This document shows positions 34,649-42,928 of a stretch of 64,000 nucleotides of DNA, piece by piece. How positions within the stretch are numbered: position 1 is the first letter of the stretch; each line of letters starts with the position of its first letter. The notes beneath the pieces were generated by a model. That model was given only the letters and a program-made list of their open reading frames with translations, did not search any database and was not told the DNA's origin. The translations under genes were made by a program, and so were the position numbers. The stretch spans positions 1-64,000 of the forward strand of contig NZ_JALGYW010000005.1 in the NCBI RefSeq assembly GCF_023111095.1, read 5' to 3'. The stretch is from Maribellus sp. YY47 (GTDB lineage Bacteria; Bacteroidota; Bacteroidia; Bacteroidales; Prolixibacteraceae).

Positions 34649-36637
34649 TTATTTAGTTTTATAAGCATCCGTAGAGAAGGCTTTGGGACGTTGCATATTC
34701 TCTGTCCAGATGTGCCCAAATTCATCTTTGACGGTGATGGACAGGTCTGTATCTGCATCGTCGGCTTTCACCTTGAAGAAGTGCGTGAACTTTTCGGTAA
34801 TAAAGCTGGGAGTCGACGTAAGACTAGCCGAGTTGAAGCGCTTCACGGAAAGGGCGGCAATATGCAGCGGGTCGTATGCCCAGACTTCTTCAGGAGTCAG
34901 GCACTTTCCGGATTCGTCAGTTACGGTCAGCGTCCAGCGCGGATTCCAGTTCCAGATGTTTATCAGCACTTCGTTATTGTTGTTTGCCGGGTAGGCATCA
35001 ACATACTGCATGTACTTATTCTTAACCGAAGCAGAAACAGAGGATGGCATCAGCGGAACATCTGCCAGCGAAAAGCTGACATTGTTTAGGTCGTAACTGC
35101 GGAATTGGTAATCTTCCGGCCATCCGGTGGCTTTATAAACATATTGCAAATCTTTCCCCGAAACATCCCAAATCGAATATCCGCCTGGCGTACCGTCAGG
35201 ACTGATATGAACACCCGGCGTTAAGTTACCCGACCACCACCAGGAGGCGCAAACCGCTCCGGCGTTATGTTCATAGAAATCATTTCCGCCTGTAACGGCA
35301 GCTTGCGGCGTAACGTTGAAAGTCATGTGCGTATGCCCCGTCACAAAATGCACTTTATAGCCATTCAGAATGTTGAATAGTTGTTCGGTGCTGGTTATAT
35401 CGTGGTCTATCTTAAATTCGGCAGTTTCCGTCGGATAATATACTTGTGCGTGCATCGCAACAACCAAAGGCGTTGATTTGTCGACATAAGCGAGGTCTTT
35501 TTCAAGCCAGCTCAACTGTTCAGCAGAAGTCAGTTTTTTGTATTTGCGGGAGGTTGTTCCGTCGTACTCACTGCAATCAATATCGTCCATAACAACATAA
35601 TGAACTTCACCTATATTAAACGAGTAATAGGTAGGGGCAATGTGGTTCATGTATTTGAGTTCCGCCGTAAAATCGGAAGTTGCCTGGTAATCGTAGTCGT
35701 GGTTACCGATGGTATGGAATATTTGCAAATTTTTAACCTGACTGTTTATGGTGTTCAGGTATTCGGGTAAGCCAAAGTTATTTGAATACCAGTACAAATC
35801 CCAGGTCATGTCGCCCAGGGCAATTGCATACATTTTTTCAGAAGCGTTGGCGTTCATGTAGGTGTTCAGGTCGGAGGTAAAAGCCGAAAACTGGCTAAGG
35901 TCGTTGGTTCGGGCGGCAAGGTGCATGTCGCCAAGCATGAATACTTTGTAGGCATCCTGTCCGTTAACCTTCTGAAGTGTAAAGTCTACTCGCTCTACGG
36001 TGTTGGCGCTGGCTTTTAATGTTTGAAAGAACTGTGGAAGCACTCCCGAAGAGGGCGCTTCGTAATTTGCAGGCACAGAAATAAAAACGTAGTTTCTTTT
36101 CTTTGCAGACTTGAGTTGGTAGATGCCTTCTTCATTTGTGGTGGTTACTTCCACACCGTCTGAAACCACGACGCCTTCAAGGCCGCCTTCTTCCGATTTA
36201 ACGATGCCGTATACCGTAGTGCCTTCGTCAGGCGTAAATAAAAAATCAACAATATTGAGGTATATCTTTCCTACAGACTTTTTTCGCTCATCGCGTTTAA
36301 CGGAAACATTGTAAGTGCCGGTTTTACATTCATTCGAAATCTGCACGGTGAAGCCTGTGGAGGAGACAGCGGTGACAGGACAAACGTAAGATATGCCACC
36401 AGACTCCAGGATGAATGAATCGGACGTTTTGAGTCCGCCTCCACCTTGCGCCGTAAAAACATATTCACCGCCCTTGGTTATATCGATGGTGGACGGGAGG
36501 CTAATCTGTATATTAAAATCATCTACAGGCTCTTCGTTGTCGTCCCCGCCTTCGCAACCATACAGCGATGAAATTACAGCAAAAACTAAATACAATAAAA
36601 TTTTATTGTATTTCAGGTTCGTTTTCATTTTTCTCAT
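34649..36637 (-). CDS. Surface-exposed calcineurin-like metallophosphoesterase lipoprotein
   Basis: Lipoprotein of 662 residues (signal peptide ending SLYGC) in the three-part family with a MetallophosN domain, a calcineurin-like phosphoesterase core and a MetallophosC domain. The N-terminal part includes a carboxypeptidase-regulatory-like fold (TVYGIVKSEEGGLEGVVVSDG). Dimetal ligands are visible in the order GDMHLA, GDMTWD, GNHDYD, AMHAQV and TGHTHM. It should hydrolyse a phosphomono- or diester at the cell surface. It is the first gene of the susCD unit and lies downstream of glpQ, glpT and glpD on the same strand, so an organic phosphodiester such as a glycerophospho-compound is a reasonable substrate (inference). 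Confidence 0.88.
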   Translation of the reverse strand: MRKMKTNLKYNKILLYLVFAVISSLYGCEGGDDNEEPVDDFNIQISLPSTIDITKGGEYVFTAQGGGGLKTSDSFILESGGISYVCPVTAVSSTGFTVQISNECKTGTYNVSVKRDERKKSVGKIYLNIVDFLFTPDEGTTVYGIVKSEEGGLEGVVVSDGVEVTTTNEEGIYQLKSAKKRNYVFISVPANYEAPSSGVLPQFFQTLKASANTVERVDFTLQKVNGQDAYKVFMLGDMHLAARTNDLSQFSAFTSDLNTYMNANASEKMYAIALGDMTWDLYWYSNNFGLPEYLNTINSQVKNLQIFHTIGNHDYDYQATSDFTAELKYMNHIAPTYYSFNIGEVHYVVMDDIDCSEYDGTTSRKYKKLTSAEQLSWLEKDLAYVDKSTPLVVAMHAQVYYPTETAEFKIDHDITSTEQLFNILNGYKVHFVTGHTHMTFNVTPQAAVTGGNDFYEHNAGAVCASWWWSGNLTPGVHISPDGTPGGYSIWDVSGKDLQYVYKATGWPEDYQFRSYDLNNVSFSLADVPLMPSSVSASVKNKYMQYVDAYPANNNNEVLINIWNWNPRWTLTVTDESGKCLTPEEVWAYDPLHIAALSVKRFNSASLTSTPSFITEKFTHFFKVKADDADTDLSITVKDEFGHIWTENMQRPKAFSTDAYKTK

Positions 36638-36796
36638 TCGTTTAAAGTGTATTTATTCTTGTTAGGCAAGAATTTTCTGTAAATGTTTCGGTTAATTCAT
36701 TGTAAAACAATTCACTTTCTTTTCGATGAAATACTTCTGGTCTTCTTCCTTATTCTCTCCGTCCAGACATTCACTTCCGATCCCAGCTTGTGCGTA

Positions 36797-36843
36797 CCTC
36801 ACCCCATTCGGGGTGTTGTTGAAAGGCCGTAAACGGGGTGAGG
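36797..36843 (-). promoter_or_regulatory. Alternative-hairpin element in the glpQ to metallophosphoesterase gap
   Basis: In the 328-base gap (36638-36965) the minus strand reads CCTCACCCC at 36843-36835, CACCCC at 36815-36810 and GGGGTGAGG at 36805-36797. The last segment can pair with either of the first two, giving a 9-bp stem with a large loop or a 6-bp stem with a GAAT tetraloop. No U-run follows, so it is not a plain terminator. A weak -7 match, TATTTTTG, lies upstream at 36935-36928. I see no gene in the rest of the gap. Confidence 0.45.
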
Positions 36844-36965
36844 AGTTGTGCACAATTATAAATTTTCATCTGGTTGGTGTCAGAAGTAATTCAATAAGAC
36901 GAATTGTTATTTTAGGCTGAGCTGATCCAAAAATATTTCATAGCTGGCTTGGTCTTTTGTGTGGT

Positions 36966-37733
36966 CTATTTCAACTGTTCGCGTAACCAGCCCGGACGGT
37001 TGGTGGTGATGGAACTTACGCCAAGGTCGGCAACTCGTTTTGCTTCTTCGGGGCTGTCTACGGTCCAGCACCAAACATCCAACCCGAGTTCTTTGGCTTT
37101 GGCCATATTTTCCGAAGTAACGAGTTTCGAGTTTACATCAACTCCTTTAAGACCAACGGCAGCACATTCGCTAATTTTTGCGTCCAGGTCTTTCTCCACC
37201 GATGTGAGCCAGTAGCAGTCATTTTTCGGGAATGCCTTTTGCGCGGCAACAATCGACTCCCAGTTAAAAGCGATGAATTTTACCTGCTTGGCTTTGCCTG
37301 ATTTTTTGATGGCTTTTTCCAGGACCGGCATGATTTCCGGACCGGTTTTAATTTCGATTACCAAATATCTTCCTTTAGGGATGTTTTTGAGAACTTCTTC
37401 AACAAAAGGAATCTTTTCGCCGGTATATTTTTCATCTTTCCACTTACCGGCATCTAATTTACGCAGTTCCTTAGACGTTGTTTCCGGCACAATATGATCG
37501 GCTCCGGTTGTTCTTTTCGTGTTTTTGTCGTGTATGGCCACAATTCGGTTATCGGGAGTCAGGTAAATGTCAATTTCAACTCCGTCAGCACCAAGTTCCC
37601 ATCCCAGTTTCGCTGCTGCAACCGTGTTCTCCGGAGCCAGATATGACGCTCCTCTGTGACCTACAAACTCCACCTGGGCCAACACGGACAGGCTGGCTGC
37701 GATGAAGAAAAATAATAGAAATGTTGTTTTCAT
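36966..37733 (-). CDS. glpQ: Exported glycerophosphodiester phosphodiesterase
   Basis: Periplasmic GDPD-family enzyme of 255 residues that splits glycerophosphodiesters to glycerol-3-phosphate and an alcohol. A signal peptide (MKTTFLLFFFIAASLSVLAQ) precedes the family motifs FVGHRGASYLAPENT, GADGVEIDIYLTPDN with its Glu-Asp metal pair, and VAIHDKNTKRTT; the end SITTNRPGWLREQL is also typical. It lies 147 bases after the glpT-like gene on the same strand, placing a phosphodiesterase, a glycerol-3-phosphate transporter and a glycerol-3-phosphate dehydrogenase in a row. Confidence 0.93.
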   Translation of the reverse strand: MKTTFLLFFFIAASLSVLAQVEFVGHRGASYLAPENTVAAAKLGWELGADGVEIDIYLTPDNRIVAIHDKNTKRTTGADHIVPETTSKELRKLDAGKWKDEKYTGEKIPFVEEVLKNIPKGRYLVIEIKTGPEIMPVLEKAIKKSGKAKQVKFIAFNWESIVAAQKAFPKNDCYWLTSVEKDLDAKISECAAVGLKGVDVNSKLVTSENMAKAKELGLDVWCWTVDSPEEAKRVADLGVSSITTNRPGWLREQLK

Positions 37734-37880
37734 TCGTTTGAATTTTTAATCATTTAATTTTATAAGACTGATCATCAGGTATTGCTTTCAGCCAATTTAA
37801 TTTTTGTTCTAACTGTTTCATTTTATTTCGGGAACGAAACTGTAAATAGAATCTTTCCCATTTCGTTAACAGGTTTTGGT

Positions 37881-39224
37881 TTACACTGCCAGCCTCTGTT
37901 TTTCCTTGTTCCAGGTAAATACAGTGAAAATAATGGAGACTACGCAGGCTGCCAGCATTAAAATAAATGCAGCATCCCAGCCCCAGGAGTCAACAATAAA
38001 ACCAATGGCAATGTTTGCAAGCAGCGCTCCGCCCAGGTAGCCAAACAGACCGGTTAATCCGGCTGCAGTACCCGCAGCTTTTTTGGGAACCAAATCCAGG
38101 GCCTGTACGCCAATCAGCATTACTGGTCCGTAAATCAGAAAGCCAATGGCAATCAGAGCGATGTTATCGATAACAATTTGCCCGGCAGGATTTTGCCAGT
38201 AAACGTAGATGGCCACCATTACCAAAAGCATGTAGATCACGATGGCTGGCGCCCTTCTTCCTTTAAATACTTTATCTGAGATCCATCCGCATAATAAGGT
38301 TCCAGGTATTCCGGCGTATTCGTAGGCGAAATAGGCCCATCCTGATTCAGTAATGGAAAACCCTTTGGCCTCATCGAGGTAGGTCGGTGCCCAGTCAAGT
38401 ACTCCGTATCGCACCAGGTAAATCATGGCATTGGCAAAAGCAATCAGCCATAAAAACTTGTTTTTGAAAACATAGGTAAAGAATATTTCTTTTGTTGAAA
38501 ATTCCTTTTCATAGCTTTCGTTGTAATCACTCGGATAATCGTTTTTATGTGCTTCTATATTTGGAAGGCCACAAGATTGAGGTGTATCCCTGATTAGAAG
38601 GTAGGCAATAAATGCGATTCCCATGGCGATCAGAGCCGGGAAATATAATTTACTGTGCCAGTTCCCAAAAATTGCGACTCCCACCACGGCGAGTGGGCCG
38701 ATTAGTCCGCCGCCAACGTTGTGTGCGACGTTCCATATCGACATCTTGGTACCGCGTTCTTTTGTCGAAAACCAGTGAACCATTGTACGTCCGCAGGCAG
38801 GCCATCCCATTCCTTGGAACCATCCGTTAATGAAAATTACAATGAACATGATGGTTACGGAAGAAGTGAGAAATGGTAGTGTTCCCATGCTGAAAATGGT
38901 GACTGCTGAAAGCAACAAGCCTAAGCTCAGAAACACGCGGGCGTTGCTTCGGTCGGAAACACCTCCCATTAAGAATTTGCTCAACCCGTAAGCGATTGAA
39001 ACGGCTGAGGCCACAATGCCCAGCTGGCCTTTGGTGTATCCCTGGTCGATAAGATCGGGCATAACCAGCGAGAAGTTTTTTCGAACCAGGTAATAACCAG
39101 CATAACCAATGAAAATTCCCAAAAAAACCTGGAGGCGTAATTTTTTATACGTTGGATCAATTTTCTCCTTGGGTAATAGTTCTTTATGTGCAGGAGGTGC
39201 TAAAATATTTTTTAAGCTAAGCAT
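37881..39224 (-). CDS. glpT: GlpT-type glycerol-3-phosphate (organophosphate:Pi) antiporter
   Basis: Major facilitator protein of 447 residues with about 12 membrane helices. It belongs to the organophosphate:phosphate antiporter group: LRLQVFLGIFIGYAGYYLVRKNFSLVMPDL is the characteristic first helix with the YxxRKN segment, followed by LGIVASAVSIAYGLSKFLMGGVSDRSNAR. Hexose-phosphate transporters (UhpT) share this core, but the flanking glpQ and glpD genes favour glycerol-3-phosphate. It would import glycerol-3-phosphate released in the periplasm in exchange for phosphate. It lies 85 bases after glpD. Confidence 0.88.
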   Translation of the reverse strand: MLSLKNILAPPAHKELLPKEKIDPTYKKLRLQVFLGIFIGYAGYYLVRKNFSLVMPDLIDQGYTKGQLGIVASAVSIAYGLSKFLMGGVSDRSNARVFLSLGLLLSAVTIFSMGTLPFLTSSVTIMFIVIFINGWFQGMGWPACGRTMVHWFSTKERGTKMSIWNVAHNVGGGLIGPLAVVGVAIFGNWHSKLYFPALIAMGIAFIAYLLIRDTPQSCGLPNIEAHKNDYPSDYNESYEKEFSTKEIFFTYVFKNKFLWLIAFANAMIYLVRYGVLDWAPTYLDEAKGFSITESGWAYFAYEYAGIPGTLLCGWISDKVFKGRRAPAIVIYMLLVMVAIYVYWQNPAGQIVIDNIALIAIGFLIYGPVMLIGVQALDLVPKKAAGTAAGLTGLFGYLGGALLANIAIGFIVDSWGWDAAFILMLAACVVSIIFTVFTWNKEKQRLAV

Positions 39225-39309
39225 TTAATTTTTTGAGTTTTATTATGGTGTGTAAAAATATATTTCCAGTATTTATGTTTTGTTACATTTTCTTTACAAT
39301 TAAGTTGTT

Positions 39310-40878
39310 TTACGGCAAGTAGCTTTTGGCAATTTCATTGTAGGTTTCGATTTGCTCATTTTCCCATATTTTGTCTTTCTGAAGTTCGTATGCCATAATG
39401 CTGGCAACTTTAGGGGCGACTTCAATCGATGCTTTCGCATCCAGATAGAGGATTCTTATTCTGCGAGCCAATACATCATCAACAGTGCGTGCCATTTCCT
39501 TGCGTACTGCCCATACCACTTCGCCAACAGTAAAATCGTATTTGTCAATTAGCTTGGTTGCGTACTCCGGATTTTCTTTCTGAAGAAGAATAATCTCGTC
39601 CTGGTCGCTGCCGTATACATAAAGCCAGTGATTGTAGTCGGGGTTTTCGCGGTATCCATGTATTTTCAGCTCTTTGGTTTTACAAGACTTTGACTGAAGT
39701 TTCTTCCTTTTAATGGCCAGATCAACGGTTTCTTCTGCCATAATGCGATAGGTGGTCCACTTGCCTCCTGTGATGGTGATCAGGTCCGAATCGGAAACAA
39801 TCAGCTTGTGGCTACGCGAGATTTCTTTGGTTTTGGTTTCGTCTGCATGTTTCTGTGGTGCAGCCAGAGGTCGCAAGCCTGCAAAAACACAAAGCACGTC
39901 GTTGCGCGTAGGTTTTCGGGTAAGGTAGCGGCCCGCTGTTTCGAGAATGAAATCAATTTCTTCCTGAAGTGCTTTGGGCTCCAAAACAAAGTCTTTTACC
40001 GGCGTGTCTGTTGTTCCCAGAATCACCCGGTTGTGCCACGGCACGCCAAACATTACCCGTCCGTCGCTGGTTTTCGGGATCATGATCGCGTCATCTCCAC
40101 CCAGAAAGGATTTGTCGACAACCAGGTGGACTCCCTGACTGGGCCTGACCAGCGGCTTTTCTTCCGGAGCATCCATCTTTATCATATCGTCAACGAAGAT
40201 TCCGGTTGCATTAATAATGCATTTCCCTTTCAGGGTAAATTTATCGCCAGTTATTTCGTCGCGCGCAACAATGCCGGAAACTTTACCGTCGCTGTCTTTT
40301 GTTAGTTCGATAACCTTTGCATAGTTTACAACGGTTGCGCCATTTTCAGCAGCGGTCTGTGCCAGATTTACAGCAAGGCGGGAATCATCGAACTGGCCAT
40401 CCTGATAAGCAACTCCTCCTTTTAGGTTCTTCTGCTCAATCTCCGGAACATGTTTTATTACTTCCTTTTTACTCATCGGAATGGAATGCCCAAGACCCAT
40501 TTTCCCGGCGAGGAAATCATAAACCGTAAGACCGATCGTATAAAACGGTTTCTCCCACCATAAATAGTTTCCGATAATAAAGCGTTGGTTTTTTACGAGA
40601 TGAGGCGCGTTTTTTCGAAGATAGCCTCTTTCGCGCAGCGCTTCTCTAACCAATGCTACGTCGCCTTTTTGCAGGTAACGAACTCCTCCGTGTACCAGCT
40701 TCGTGCTTCGGCTCGATGTCGCTTTTGCAAAATCTGACTGTTCCAGCAAAACGGTTTTGTAGCCCCGGGTAGCAGCATCCACTGCAATTCCCAGTCCCGT
40801 AGCTCCTCCTCCCACAACAATGAAATCCCATTCTTCTTTTGATGATTTCAATTGTCTTATAAAGCCCTCTCGGTTCAT
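39310..40878 (-). CDS. glpD: FAD-dependent glycerol-3-phosphate dehydrogenase
   Basis: Flavoprotein of 522 residues that oxidises glycerol-3-phosphate to dihydroxyacetone phosphate and passes electrons to quinone at the membrane. The N-terminal dinucleotide fold reads FIVVGGGATGLGIAVDAATRG, followed by the family motif SSRSTKLVHGGVRYLQ, GQFDDSRLAVNLA and, later, the FAD end TGGKWTTYR. The C-terminal domain shows the helical cap of GlpD. It is the first gene of the minus-strand series that continues with glpT and glpQ. Confidence 0.95.
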   Translation of the reverse strand: MNREGFIRQLKSSKEEWDFIVVGGGATGLGIAVDAATRGYKTVLLEQSDFAKATSSRSTKLVHGGVRYLQKGDVALVREALRERGYLRKNAPHLVKNQRFIIGNYLWWEKPFYTIGLTVYDFLAGKMGLGHSIPMSKKEVIKHVPEIEQKNLKGGVAYQDGQFDDSRLAVNLAQTAAENGATVVNYAKVIELTKDSDGKVSGIVARDEITGDKFTLKGKCIINATGIFVDDMIKMDAPEEKPLVRPSQGVHLVVDKSFLGGDDAIMIPKTSDGRVMFGVPWHNRVILGTTDTPVKDFVLEPKALQEEIDFILETAGRYLTRKPTRNDVLCVFAGLRPLAAPQKHADETKTKEISRSHKLIVSDSDLITITGGKWTTYRIMAEETVDLAIKRKKLQSKSCKTKELKIHGYRENPDYNHWLYVYGSDQDEIILLQKENPEYATKLIDKYDFTVGEVVWAVRKEMARTVDDVLARRIRILYLDAKASIEVAPKVASIMAYELQKDKIWENEQIETYNEIAKSYLP

Positions 40879-41353
40879 TTTTATGTCGTTTTAATCTCTA
40901 AAAAATACTTCTACGTTTTGGTTCGTAAAAGTTTGGAATAAAAATAGATCAGCAAACGGAAAAAACAAAACAAAAAGAAAGAAAAGAAAATAAAACGAAA
41001 TATAATTTAGAAAAATGTGATTTCAGAGCTGATGTGTTTGTTTCTGTTTGAGAGGATATGGCTTTGCCGCAAAATTTTTAGTTACATAACCACACGGTTA
41101 AAATAATTTCATAGGAGGATGAAAAGAAAGGGGTAATTCTCCCGAATATAAATGAGTGTTGATATCCCGTCGTTGGATAATGTACTTATTTGAAAATCAA
41201 ATGTAAGCAGGGGCGAAGAATATCACAAACTGCTATGCAACGAATTTTCACCATAGCAGAAGTATAAGGGCAAGGATGAATTATCTAAAGCGATTGCTGT
41301 TATAAGTGGAAAGGAAGATTGTTCTGGATTTGATATCAGCGTTGAGCTATTAT
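40879..41353 (-). promoter_or_regulatory. 475-base gap upstream of glpD with a possible distant promoter
   Basis: No convincing gene is present. On the minus strand TTTG (41229-41226), a 20-base spacer and TACATTTG (41205-41198) match the phylum's promoter; transcription from it would give glpD a leader of about 310 bases. Nearer to glpD I see only AT-rich sequence. A plus-strand open frame of about 58 codons running to about 41445 lacks a start codon and overlaps the next gene. Confidence 0.35.
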
Positions 41354-41881
41354 TTAGTCAAGAACAATCTGTAGCCGTTTTCGGAAGCTTCCCGAAAAAT
41401 CAAATAACGAATATTCTGAGTTTCCGATATTTTGTTTTGTTTTAATTCTTGTGTCCAGATAGCCATCCAGGAAACTGTTGTCGAACAGATTGTTTACGAT
41501 TTCGCTGAAATTCGAATGCGAACGCTGTTCGGTGCTCCAAACCGGAGATTCGTCCAATTCTCCCTGAACGATGATTCTTTTGTCAAAAACACTGCATTGC
41601 AGAACGATGGAGTTGACCGATTCGATTTGGTTGCTTTGTGCCTTTATAATGATGAAGTCTGCCCAGAGAATGTCTTTTCTGCGTAGTTTATTTTCGTTCA
41701 AGTCGATTAATTTCTTTTCCCATGTTATCGGTAACTCAATCGACAGTTCCAGCAGTTCGAGTGGCGTTGAATGTTCTTTTCTGGTGTTTATCCCCAGCTT
41801 GTTGAGCCAGCTTTTTGTGCTGTTGCTTTTTTCCGGATAGAGCAATAATGTTTTCATGGTGTCTTTTATTTCAGCGTTCAT
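41354..41881 (-). CDS. Stand-alone domain resembling the B12-binding part of a radical SAM protein
   Basis: A 175-residue protein (or 167 from the second Met). The first 110 residues resemble the N-terminal cobalamin-binding-type domain of DUF4070/B12-binding radical SAM enzymes: STPLELLELSIELPITW and KLIDLNENKL, then WADFIIIKAQSNQIESV and RIIVQGELDESP. In those enzymes this is followed by a CxxxCxxC radical SAM barrel; here the reading frame ends soon after and no such motif is present. It is therefore either a decayed remnant or a free-standing domain. It is a single minus-strand gene between the LytTR gene and glpD. The family link is from memory and needs a profile search. Confidence 0.5.
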   Translation of the reverse strand: MNAEIKDTMKTLLLYPEKSNSTKSWLNKLGINTRKEHSTPLELLELSIELPITWEKKLIDLNENKLRRKDILWADFIIIKAQSNQIESVNSIVLQCSVFDKRIIVQGELDESPVWSTEQRSHSNFSEIVNNLFDNSFLDGYLDTRIKTKQNIGNSEYSLFDFSGSFRKRLQIVLD

Positions 41882-42057
41882 GTAAGCAAAGAAAATGTGT
41901 GAGCAGAAGTATAAAAAGAACTTGGGGTAGGAGTCAAATAAATGTGATCAGATGCCCGAAAATGGTAGGAAAGCCGCTTATTTGGGATAAAGGTCATTTG
42001 TCCCATGGCGAAAAATGCACCTGGTGGGCGGCGAGTATAATTAACTTTTGTGAAATA

Positions 42058-42909
42058 TTAGTGTTGCCGAAGCGCTTCTTTTACTTTTAGTGCGTACTGA
42101 CGCGATACGTGAATTTGCTGTGGATAATTGAAGAGTGAAAGTTCAAGTCCGTAGTTTCCACGGGTTAGTTTCTGAACTTGCTTTCGATTGACAATGTACG
42201 ACCTATGGCAACGGATCATGTCTTCGTAATTGGCTAATTGCTCTTCTGTATTTTTCAGGGTGTTGCGAATAAGTTTCTTATTGATTTTGCCAGCGTCCTG
42301 ATACAATACCTCGATGTAATTGTTGGCCGATTTGATGAGTAAAACCTGACTCGATGGAATTTGAAAAAATTCTGTTTTGTTTTCCGATTCAAAGTCGATC
42401 ATTTCATCTTTAGACGATTCTTGCTTTTGTTTTAGATCATCAGGCAAATATTGGCTGAATTCTTCAATCTGTTTCTTCAGCATGTAGATTCGGTTAATGG
42501 TTACCAAAACTGCAGCTGCAGATATCGAGAGGATAACAATGTTTATAGCAATCGGGAAATTGATCCGAACCCCACCAACATATCGGGCAAAAAAGGAAAA
42601 GGCCACCGAGTTGGAAATCACAAAAAGGAGGTCGATAATAATCTCTTTTTTTATGGTCCAGCGTTCTTCCGAAAAGGTTTGAATAAAAATCGAGGGAATC
42701 ACCAGCCGAAATATACTCAGCAGCACCAGTGTTATCGCTCCGAAAGTTGCCAAAATGATGAGGCGGTTGTCGAAGTCAGGATTTTGAATCTCGAACGGCT
42801 GAAAAAAGAGCAGAAATAAAAATATACCCAAACTGACCGAACTGATGGTTCTCGCATTGATTTTGAGATTATCGTTAAACGGGTATTTCTTGTTAAGTGA
42901 AGCTAGCAT
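42058..42909 (-). CDS. Membrane-bound LytTR-domain transcriptional regulator
   Basis: Product of 283 residues from the ATG at 42909, twenty bases after the alanine dehydrogenase stop; longer in-frame starts would lie inside that gene. Four hydrophobic helices occupy about residues 18-150 (SLGIFLFLLFFQPFEI first), then a linker and a LytTR DNA-binding domain (about 185-283) with ANNYIEVLYQ and MIRCHRSYIVNRKQV. There is no receiver domain, so it is a one-component regulator that may sense a membrane signal. Close linkage to alanine dehydrogenase suggests joint transcription. Confidence 0.85.
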   Translation of the reverse strand: MLASLNKKYPFNDNLKINARTISSVSLGIFLFLLFFQPFEIQNPDFDNRLIILATFGAITLVLLSIFRLVIPSIFIQTFSEERWTIKKEIIIDLLFVISNSVAFSFFARYVGGVRINFPIAINIVILSISAAAVLVTINRIYMLKKQIEEFSQYLPDDLKQKQESSKDEMIDFESENKTEFFQIPSSQVLLIKSANNYIEVLYQDAGKINKKLIRNTLKNTEEQLANYEDMIRCHRSYIVNRKQVQKLTRGNYGLELSLFNYPQQIHVSRQYALKVKEALRQH

Positions 42910-42928
42910 GCTCTGGTAGTTTTGAGGG

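Noticed and set aside
36726-36920. Small plus-strand frame in the glpQ to metallophosphoesterase gap
   Set aside because: Covers the hairpin element, has no recognisable motif and lies opposite to the direction of the island.
41271-41445. Plus-strand open frame with protein-like composition downstream of 41271
   Set aside because: Follows a stop codon without a start codon and runs into the antisense of the 41354-41881 gene.
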